Assembly (NCBI GenBank): GCA_903930165.1
Contig: CAIYXO010000173.1
Location: forward strand, 1-5,368
Source: an uncultured Verrucomicrobiota bacterium
GTDB taxonomy: Bacteria > Verrucomicrobiota > Verrucomicrobiia > Limisphaerales > UBA9464
Direction of reading: 5' to 3'
Length of the DNA: 5,368 nt
The translations under genes and the position numbers were made by a program. The stretch's first letter is position 1; the number at the start of each line of letters is the position of its first letter. A model generated the notes under the pieces. That model was not told the DNA's origin. It worked only from the letters and a program-made list of their open reading frames with translations, and did not search any database. Shown piece by piece: positions 1 to 5,368 of the stretch.

Positions 1-3000
1 CCCAGAACGCCACGTTCGCCTCGGCACCCACCTGGCCCTCCGTCCCCGAACCGGGACTGGCCACCCTGCAGGTCGCCCGCTACACCGAGGATGTTCCCCT
101 GCCCCTGTTCCTCCCGGGGCGGGACGTGGAGACGGCCAATTCCAGCCTTGTGTACAGCCAGGTCGTCGCCAGCAGCGGTACGCTCGCCGCAGCCAGTGGC
201 AACGGGAACTTCACCTACACACCGGCAGCCAACATCAACGGCCCAGTCACCGTGACCTACCGGGTTTCCGACGGAACCCTGACCACCGATGGCCGGTTCT
301 ACCTCCAGGGCGTCCCGGTGGACGACGTTCCCACGCTGGGAACTTCCGGTGTCATCGCCGGCCAGACCATCGACGAGGGATCGGCCAGCACGGCCACGTT
401 CCCGGTGACCGACGGGGATCCGGAACTGCTCCAGTCGATGGCGCTCCAGGTGACAACCTCGAACACGAATCTCATCCGGAACCCGACCATCTCGTTCGGC
501 GGTACCGACGGCAATGCGACGGTCGCCTTCAAGGGACGCCCCGGAGCCAACGGCTCGGTCACCCTCACGGTGGTGGCGACCCAAACCACGGGTGCGGCCC
601 ATTCCACCACCAACTCGTTCGTGGTCACGATCCGCGCGGTGGACGACGCCCCCAACGTGGGTCCGGCCAATTCGCTGGCCTTCAACTCGACACTGACGCC
701 CGCCACCCTGTCCCAGAACGCCTATGTCCGGATTCCGGGCTTCGGCACCAACGTCCCCACCTCGGAGATCACCATCGAGTTCTGGCAGAACGTCCGGGAG
801 AATGCCAACCAGTCGACCTTCCAACTGAGCCCGGACAACACCGCCAACCGGATCAATGCCCATGTCCCCTGGGGAAATGGCCAGGTCTTCTGGGACTTCG
901 GCAACATCGGCGCCGGCGGCCGTCTGGCCTACACGCCGCCCGTCCCGATCGTCGGCACCTGGCAGCACTTCGCCTTCGTCGCCAGCGCCTCGGGCAACTA
1001 CATGAAGATCTTCCGCAACGGCATCGAGGAGGCCTCCAAGCCGGGGGTCACCCCGTTCCTTCCTGCGGACCAGGAACTCCGCCTGGGACTCTTCATCGGC
1101 AGCCTCGCCGAGTTCCGCGTCTGGAAGGTGGCCCGCACCTCGGAGCAGATCCTCTCCACGTTGCATGCCTCCCTGACCAACGAGGCCCCCGACCTGGTCG
1201 CCTACTACCGCTTCAACCAGCGCCCCCTCACCCAGCTGCGCGACTTCGCCTCGCTGGCGGGACAGGCCGGCAGCCAGGACGGCGTTATGGTCTCGGACAC
1301 CACGGCGGCCGAGAATGACCCGGCCTGGAACACACTCCAGACCGGAACGTCCGGCAACCTGGCCAACCTCTCGTGGCAGACGCCGGACCCCGTACTGGCC
1401 GCCCTGCAAACCATCCGGGTCGGGGATGGCACCACGACGAACCTCTTCCTCCCCGCGTTCGATGCCGAGAACAGCCTGGCTCTGACCTGGCAGGGCATCT
1501 CCGCCAGCACCGGTACGGTGACCCATCTGGGCGGCGGCGTCGTCCGGTACGTCGCCCCCGTCGGACACGACGGACCGGCCAGCATCGCCTACTCCGTCCG
1601 TGACTCCGCCCTCAAGGTCACAAGTTCCTCGGTGCAACTCCGCGTCTTCATCACCCAGAACGACGCGCCGACCATCTCCGCGATCCCCAACACCGCCGCC
1701 GAGGAGGACTCCTCGCTGATCGAGGTTCCCTTCACCGTCGACGACGACCAGCCCCCGGCGAACCTCGTGATCACGCCCGTGCTGCTGGAGAACGGCTCCA
1801 TCCTCTCCAGCGTCTCGGTCTCCGCCGGCACGCAGTTCCGCCGCCTCGTGGTCGTTCCCAAGCCCGGTGAGATCGGAACGGTGCGCATCCGCCTGCTGGT
1901 CCAGGACTCCGGCCAGAAGAGCGCGCAATCCGAGTTCGAACTCCGCATCGAACCCAAGCCGGCCTACAGCGTCTTCGACCTCGGGGTCGTCCCGGGCAAG
2001 TCCGCCTCCTTCGGAACCGCCATCAACGACCGCGGCGCGGTCACCGGCTTCATGACCGACACGGACACGGCCCAGAACAATCCCGTCGGGTTCTTCTTCA
2101 ACGGCATCGAGAACGGCGGCGTGGTCGACAGCAATCCCCCCATCCAGGTGGGCCCGAGCCCCCTGACCTCCCCATTCCGCGCCTGGGCGATCAACAACGG
2201 CTACACCCTGGCCGGATCCGGCCGGCTCGGCGGAACAACGGTCGCCTGGTCCAAGGGGATCGAGGGCACCATCGCCAATCTCGGCGTGCTCCCCTCCGCC
2301 GCCTTCGCCGAGGCGCGGGCGATCAACGCGGCCGGCCTGATCACGGGCTTCGGGACCAACTCCGCCAACAAGCGACGCGCCTTCGTCCACAACCCGGGCG
2401 ACGGGCTGCTGACCGACCTCGGTGTCGCCCCCTTCCCGTTCAACGACCAGTCGGACGCCTTCGCGGTCAACGATGAGGGCCACCTGGTGGGATCGATCTT
2501 CAACTCGTCCGGCCACCGTCGCGCGATGATCCGGACCAACAACGTCCTCGTCCCGCTCCTCACCGTCCCCAACGACACCAACAGCGTCGCGTACGACATC
2601 AACTCGTTCGACCAGGTGGTGGGCACGACCAGCACCTTCGCCGGCGGCGACTCGGCCCTCTCCTTCGACGGCACCGCGGATTCCGCCGAGGCCACCAACC
2701 TCCTGACCAATCCCACCGGCGTCCCGCTCGTGGCCGGCAACGCCCCGGTCACCGTCGAGGCCTGGATCCGGATCGGCTCCCTTCCCGCCAACCGTTCCTG
2801 GCCCCTCCTGCTGGGCAATGCCGCCAATGGACAAAGCCTCCACTGGCTCGTCAATCCCACCGACGGAGGCAACCTGCAGGTCGGCTTCTTCGGCCTGGGC
2901 GGATCGACCAACATCCCGGTCCGGGTCGGTTCCTGGATGCACGTCGCCACGGTCTACGACCCTCAGACCTCGAAGATGACCGTCTACCGGAACGGCCAGC

Positions 3001-5368
3001 CCTTCACCACCAACACCGTCTCCGGGGTCGATCTCCAGGGCATTCCCCTCACCCTGGGCAAGGCCTACCAGAGCCAGAACTTCTTCAACGGCGCCCTGGA
3101 CGAGGTCCGCGTCTGGAAGGTCGCCCGGACCGGTGCCCAGATCGCCTCCGCCTACACCCAGAAGCTGGCCGGGAACGAGACCGGGCTGGTGCTCTACCTG
3201 CCCTTCGACGAGGGATCCGGGACCGTCTCCTCCACCAGCCTCGCCACCGGGAACATCCAGGTCCGCCTCACCGACAGTCCCGTGTGGACCGTGCGTGCCG
3301 GCCTCCCCTCGCCCGACATCGTCCTGGGTGACGCGGTCCTGCAGCTGGACGGCATCAGCGCCCAGGCCACCGGCCCCAGCCTCTCGCTGACCAACACCTC
3401 CTTCACCGTGGAGTTCCGGGCCCGGAGGACCGCCGTGGGCAAGATCAACTACGTCGTCACCGGCGGCACCGGCCAGACCTCCCAGGGCCTGCATGTCGGC
3501 TTCCGGGAAAGCAACGTCTTCACCTTCGCGTTCTATGCGAACGACCTCAACACCGGGCCGTTCCCCGACACCGATTGGCATCACTGGGCCTGTACCTACA
3601 ACCGGACCAACCGCCTGCGCCGCATCTACCGCGACGGCGCGCTCGTGGTCCAAGACACCAGTCCCTCGGACTACCTCGGGACCGGGCCGCTGCTGATCGG
3701 GAACGGCCTGCTCCAGAATGCCGCCCACTTCGGCGGCGCCCTCTCCGAGCTGCGGATCTGGAACGTCGCCCGCTCCGCCGAGGAGGTCGCCGCCAACAGC
3801 GCCGGAAGGCTCTCCGGAGGCACGGCCGGCCTGATCGCCCACTATCCCCTCGACGAGGGTGGCGGGAACACCGCGGCCAACCGGGTCGCCGGCGGCTCGC
3901 CTCTCAGCCTCGGCGGCGCCATCGCCTGGGCCGGACGCGACGACGGATTCCTTCGCGGCTTCTTCTACAACACCGGGTCCGGACGTCTCCAGTCCATCGG
4001 AACCGTGGCTCCCGGCGGCGCCAGCGAGGCCCGCGGGATCAACGACTTCGGCCAGATCGTCGGCTCCGAGTCCCAGGGCGCCGGAAGCCGCGCCATCCTC
4101 TTCAGCTCCGGCAAGCTGAACGACCTCAACGACCTCCTCCCCGAGGCCGAACAGCTCGACGACTGGAAGCTCGAGGTCGCCAACCGCATCAACAAGGTCG
4201 GCGCCATCGTCGGCAGCGGCACCCACAAGGGCCTCAAGCGCGCCTTCCTCGCCATCCCCGCGACCCTGATCGGACGCCCGGTGATCCGTCCCCAGGGCGC
4301 CGTCGAGCGGTATCCCGAGATCACGATCCTCAGGAAGGAGCGCTCCGACGACAACGCCCTGAACAGCTTCTTCTGGAGCCCCGCCGAGAAGAAGCTCTAC
4401 GCCATCCGGCCCGTCATCGCGAAGATCCAGTGGTACACGTCGTTCAGCGACACGGTGGGCAGCGGAATCGAGGTCCTCCCCAACACCGAGCGGGTCGTCA
4501 GCGTCACGGCCAATGTCTGGCCGAAGAACCCGATCATCCACATCGCCGGCGCCCCGGTGGACATGCAGCCCGCCGCCACCGCGACCCGCTACAGCTTCCA
4601 GTCGCTGATCTACGTCACCAACAACGCCACGGTCGAGCCGAGCTCCCTCCTCTTCAGGAGCCCGTCCCCGGGCTACACGGTCGCCCACTACTACCGGACC
4701 GAAGGACAGCCGGTCGATCCCTCCACCCAGTCCCCCCACTTCGACGTGATCCGAACCGTGGAATGGACCGACACCGCCCACGCGGGACTCGTCAACGCCG
4801 ACGCCACGATCGGGACCGAGGTGACCGACCCGCGCCACACCGAATACGAGTCCAAGAACGGCTACGTCCTCCTGGAGAAGGCCGCCTACGACTCCACGGG
4901 GACCGACCGCGCCTACAACCGCGGCAACCGCCTCGGCCCCATCCTCCCGGTGAACACCGAGAGGCCCGGCGGAAACGATCTGGCCAATCCCGATCCCCTG
5001 GTCGTCGTCTGGTACAGCACCAACCGGATCGGCGTGGCCTGGGCCAGCCATCCCGTGCGCTACCGTCTGAACTGGCCTTCGGACGAGACCGTGGACCGCA
5101 TCATCATCGCCAGCACCGAGGGATCCGGCTACCTGGACGCCGCCGACTACCCGGCCAAGACCTACTACAACCAGCCCGACATCAACCAGCCGGGCTTCAA
5201 TCCCAACGAGGAGCACGCCTACATGCCGGTGGACACGCTCTTCGCGATCCGGGACGACCTCAACCAGGACCGCGGATACTCGCTGCCCTACGCCCTGCTG
5301 AAGTTCCGGGATCCCACCACCGACCGCTGGCGGATGCGGGTCTTCAAGGTCGTCGCCGAGCAGGCGCC
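1..5368 (+). CDS. Giant multi-domain LamG / cadherin-like / HAF-repeat surface protein, partial at both ends
   Basis: One frame (first complete codon at 3, last at 5364-5366) stays open for 1,788 codons, with strong G/C at third positions and domain-like protein throughout. The order is cadherin-like A1-B1, LamG1, cadherin-like A2-B2, a HAF-repeat propeller interrupted by LamG2-LamG3, then a long C-terminal region. No start was chosen, because the frame is already open at base 1 and the first domain is preceded by what looks like the end of another module; internal ATGs such as 438 lie inside domains. There is no transmembrane segment, signal peptide, dockerin or catalytic motif in the visible part. 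Only one in-frame cysteine was found (residue 1197). From family knowledge, LamG and cadherin-like modules in bacterial giants act outside the cell in carbohydrate or protein binding and adhesion. The exact role here is inference. Confidence in a single coding frame is very high; confidence in function is low. Confidence 0.96.
57..326 (+). other. Cadherin-like module A1 (residues ~19-108)
   Basis: This is a beta-sandwich repeat of the bacterial cadherin/Ig-like type. The diagnostic pattern is FTYTPAANINGPVTVTYRVSDG (residues about 74-95): a 'G-x-FTYTPAAN-x-NG' stretch followed by a 'TYxVSDG' strand. It is preceded by a 'SSGTL' turn and an acidic DVE segment. The module ends at the linker V106-D107-D108-V109-P110, which resembles the xNDxP interdomain calcium-site linker of cadherin-like tandems. 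The first 18 residues look like the tail of an upstream module, with a Trp near residue 11. Such modules are normally extracellular spacers that stiffen on calcium binding; that role is inferred here. It is closely related to module A2 at about 1356-1670. Confidence 0.8.
327..659 (+). other. Cadherin-like module B1 (residues ~109-219)
   Basis: This second beta-sandwich is of a different subtype from A1. It has an 'IDEGSAS' opening (residues about 121-127), a 'PVTDGD' segment, an 'LQVTTSNTNLI' strand, an 'ISFGG' strand and a closing 'SFVVTI' strand. This order matches the recurring bacterial module of the form 'I-DEDT...FTV-D...LTVTATSSNTTLV...', known from tandem arrays in large secreted proteins. 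It ends at the linker V213-D214-D215-A216-P217, again an interdomain calcium-site type motif. It joins A1 directly and is followed by LamG1, so it probably works as a spacer. The B subtype recurs as B2 at about 1671-1961. Confidence 0.75.
660..1355 (+). other. LamG / ConA-like jellyroll domain 1 (residues ~220-451)
   Basis: The LamG-like (LamG_3/ConA-like lectin) signature is clear. An opening strand 'SLAFN' is followed by 'ITIEFWQN' with W261, a 'WDFG' strand at W297, 'GTWQHFAFV' with W320, and 'KIFRNGIE' with N339-G340. The hallmark 'LAEFRVWKVAR' spans residues 368-378, then comes 'LVAYYRFNQ' near 399-406, and a closing strand reaches W442. This order (E-x-W, W-x-H-x-A, Y/F-R-N-G, E-x-R-V-W-x-x-x-R, Y-x-F) is typical of bacterial jellyroll modules that bind glycans or act as spacers. 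The segment before the RVW motif ('LRLGLFIGSLAEF') is shorter than in LamG2 and LamG3, lacking their 'NFFNG'-like insertion. Ligand and calcium sites cannot be read with confidence. Confidence 0.88.
1116..1139 (+). repeat. LamG1 copy of a near-identical 24-base LamG signature segment
   Basis: This encodes Arg-Val-Trp-Lys-Val-Ala-Arg-Thr of LamG1. The segment at 3108-3131 in LamG2 encodes the same eight residues and differs at only two bases, both silent. The equivalent in LamG3 (3753-3776) encodes RIWNVARS and is more diverged. The match could reflect domain duplication within the gene or strong constraint combined with biased codon use. Confidence 0.6.
1356..1670 (+). other. Cadherin-like module A2 (residues ~452-556)
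   Basis: This is a second copy of the A-type module. It aligns with A1 by eye: 'PDPVLAALQTIR' with 'PEPGLATLQVAR', 'LFLPAFDAE' with 'LFLPGRDVE', 'ISASTGT' with 'VASSGT', and 'VRYVAPVGHDGPASIAYSV' with 'FTYTPAANINGPVTVTYRV'. The strand corresponding to TYTPAAN is more diverged than in A1. It ends with the classic linker N553-D554-A555-P556, the best cadherin-like interdomain motif in the window. It follows LamG1 and leads into B2, so the A-B pair is repeated on either side of LamG1. The role is probably structural spacing outside the cell. Confidence 0.75.
1671..1961 (+). other. Cadherin-like module B2 (residues ~557-653)
   Basis: The module starts right after NDAP with 'TISAIPNTAAEEDSS', then 'VPFTVDDDQPP', a strand pair around 'LVITPVLLENGSIL', 'RRLVVVPKPGEIGTVRIRLLV' (residues about 611-631), and a closing 'SEFELRI'. 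The 'EEDSS...PFTVDDD' opening and 'FELRI' close match the B-type cadherin-like pattern seen in B1 ('DEGSAS...FPVTDGD' and 'SFVVTI'). The acidic DDD cluster near residue 580 could contribute to calcium binding, which is inference. It directly precedes the HAF-repeat propeller through a short Glu-Pro-Lys-Pro linker. Confidence 0.72.
1965..2639 (+). other. HAF-repeat beta-propeller, N-terminal part: blades 1-4 and first half of blade 5 (residues ~655-879)
   Basis: The repeats follow the pattern of the HAF extracellular repeat family: 'A-x-x-I-N-x-x-G-x-I-V-G ... (R)AF-x ... DLG'. Conserved Asn positions of the IN motif are N675 (AINDRG), N731 (AINNGY), N775 (AINAAG), N823 (AVNDEG) and N867 (DINSFDQVVG). 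Intervening strands include 'VFDLG' (657-661), 'GFFFNG', 'AWSKG', 'NLGVL', 'RRAFVHN' (R792), 'TDLGV' and 'RRAMIRT' (R840). IN-to-IN spacings are 56, 44, 48 and 44 residues. After N867 the blade reads 'VVGTTSTF' and then switches into a LamG domain just where an RAF strand is expected. HAF repeats are known from secreted proteins; their biochemical role is poorly defined. The propeller fold is inferred from repeat length and number. Confidence 0.8.
2640..3314 (+). other. LamG / ConA-like jellyroll domain 2, inserted in the propeller (residues ~880-1104)
   Basis: This is a full LamG-like module. It has opening 'SALSFDGT', 'VTVEAWIRIG' with W921, 'GSWMHVATVYD' with W978, and 'TVYRNGQPF' with N997-G998. 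These are followed by 'NFFNGALDEVRVWKVAR' ending at R1042 (GALDEVRVW at 1030-1038), 'LVLYLPFDEGSG', and a closing strand at W1095. It is the most canonical of the three LamG copies. It begins immediately after half of HAF blade 5 and is followed by LamG3 after a short Pro-containing linker. At DNA level its RVWKVAR segment (3108-3131) matches that of LamG1 (1116-1139) with two differences in 24 bases, both at third codon positions. Glycan or protein binding is likely from family knowledge; the ligand is unknown. Confidence 0.9.
3108..3131 (+). repeat. LamG2 copy of the same 24-base segment
   Basis: This is the partner of 1116-1139, in the same orientation and reading frame, about 2.0 kb apart. 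The first 14 bases are identical. It lies in the hallmark GALDEVRVWKVAR strand of LamG2. The surrounding LamG sequence does not show comparable DNA identity by eye, so this is not a recent whole-domain copy. Confidence 0.6.
3315..3944 (+). other. LamG / ConA-like jellyroll domain 3, inserted in the propeller (residues ~1105-1314)
   Basis: The third LamG-like module has opening 'AVLQLDG', 'FTVEFRARR', 'TDWHHWACTYN' with W1192, 'IYRDGALV' with D1211-G1212, 'GGALSELRIWNVARS' (1245-1258), 'LIAHYPLDEGGG', and a closing strand 'AIAWAG' at W1309. Two features stand out. The Trp that normally follows the 'VE-x' strand (W261 in LamG1, W921 in LamG2) is Arg1139 here, codon CGG, one base from TGG. It also holds the only cysteine seen in the window, C1197. 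The RIW motif lies 215 residues after that of LamG2, so the two modules form a compact tandem. It leads directly into the second half of the interrupted HAF blade. Confidence 0.88.
3945..4259 (+). other. HAF-repeat beta-propeller, C-terminal part: second half of blade 5, blades 6-7 (residues ~1315-1419)
   Basis: The blade broken at residue 879 resumes with 'LRGFFYNTGSG' (R1318), the counterpart of 'RRAFVHNPGDG' in an intact blade, and then 'LQSIGTV', matching the DLG strand. Blade 6 follows with 'ARGINDFGQIVG' (N1347), 'SRAILFSSG' (R1363) and 'LNDLNDLLP' (from L1372). Blade 7 has 'ANRINKVGAIVGSGTHKG' (N1397) and 'KRAFLAIP' (R1413). The order 'DLN-x-LLP ... W-x-L-x-x-A-x-x-IN-x-x-G-x-IVG-x-GTH-x-G-x-x-RAFL-x-x-P' is, from memory, the usual ending of HAF-repeat regions, so the propeller probably ends here. 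The distance from R1318 to N1347 (29 residues) agrees with the same interval in intact blade 3-4 (31). Confidence 0.8.
4260..5368 (+). other. Conserved-looking C-terminal region of unknown function, continuing past the window (residues 1420-1788+)
   Basis: This region shows none of the upstream repeat types. Recognisable landmarks are 'SFFWSPAEKKLYAIRP' (W1458, Y1466), 'VANVWPKNPIIHIAG'-like strands, 'TDPRHTEY', 'NGYVLLEKAAYD' (from N1619), 'DRAYNRGNRLGPILPVN' (from D1635), 'PLVVVWYSTNRIGVAW' (W1670), a 'YYNQPDINQPGFNPNEEHA' segment (NPNEEHA at 1733-1739), 'LFAIRDDLN' (1746-1754) and 'SLPYALLKF'. It is rich in Trp, Tyr and Asn-Pro and predicted largely beta. From memory, very similar tails with NPNEEHA and 'A-I/L-R-DDLN' follow LamG arrays in giant proteins of Verrucomicrobiota, but I know of no assigned function. 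It is not a type IX sorting, PEP-CTERM, autotransporter or dockerin domain as far as can be seen; a sorting signal could lie beyond the window. Confidence 0.6.

Noticed and set aside
436..445. Internal ATG at 438 as a possible gene start
   Set aside because: It lies inside cadherin-like module B1, the frame is open upstream to base 1 with a complete A1 module, and no clear Shine-Dalgarno sequence was seen before it.
2201..2950. 249-residue open frame on the - strand, the longest complete frame with its own start and stop in the window
   Set aside because: It lies opposite the HAF and LamG2 coding sequence, which has clear domain motifs. Its protein shows no recognisable domain, and long antisense frames are expected in high-GC DNA with strong third-position bias.
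1116..3131. The near-identical 24-base segments as ends of a mobile or recombined cassette
   Set aside because: Both copies encode the same hallmark LamG strand in the same frame and the differences are silent. Family conservation explains them without a mobile element, and no inverted repeats or transposase were seen.
3133..4119. Several short + strand frames (3133-3390, 3493-3696, 3859-4119) rich in Pro, Ser, Arg and Ala
   Set aside because: They are out-of-frame readings of the LamG2-LamG3-HAF region. Their Pro/Ser/Arg bias is what a shifted reading of G/C-ending codons produces.
3965..4354. 129-residue - strand frame opposite the propeller end
   Set aside because: It is antisense to the well-supported HAF blades 5-7; the translation is compositionally odd with no domain or ribosome binding site evidence.
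5235..5285. Possible dockerin-like calcium loop in 'DDLNQDRG'
   Set aside because: Only one loose acidic segment is present. The paired 12-residue loops with DxNxDG spacing and the intervening helix of dockerins are missing, and the segment fits the conserved C-terminal region better.

Overview
The whole 5,368-base window is the interior of one very large protein-coding gene on the + strand. The frame whose codons start at position 3 runs to the right edge, 1,788 complete codons, without a stop. Neither the true start nor the stop is inside the window, so the protein is longer than this on both sides. Residue numbers below count from the codon at 3-5 (residue n starts at base 3n).

Layout: two cadherin/Ig-like beta-sandwich modules (A1, B1; about 57-659); a LamG/concanavalin-A-like jellyroll (LamG1; about 660-1355); a second A-B pair (A2, B2; about 1356-1961); the first part of a propeller built of HAF-type repeats (about 1965-2639); two adjacent LamG domains (LamG2 and LamG3; about 2640-3944); the rest of the HAF propeller (about 3945-4259); and a C-terminal region of at least 369 residues (4260 onward) still open at the edge. 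There is no RNA gene, mobile element, CRISPR array, promoter or terminator to report, and no gene-free stretch.

The most interesting point is the LamG2-LamG3 pair. It sits inside the HAF propeller, and the break falls within one blade. Removing about 435 residues restores normal blade spacing and gives seven blades, with N- and C-terminal strands that look able to close the ring.

The protein looks like an exported, surface or secreted multi-domain adhesin-like or glycan-binding protein. The evidence is beta-sandwich modules, xDDxP/NDAP linkers, a Ser/Thr/Asn/Gly-rich composition and one cysteine. No catalytic motif is recognisable. High GC with strong G/C preference at third positions, and the combination of cadherin-like, LamG and HAF modules with a tail containing an NPNEEHA motif, suggest a high-GC member of Verrucomicrobiota or a related Planctomycetes-Verrucomicrobia group. 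That assignment rests on recalled family features, not on a search.
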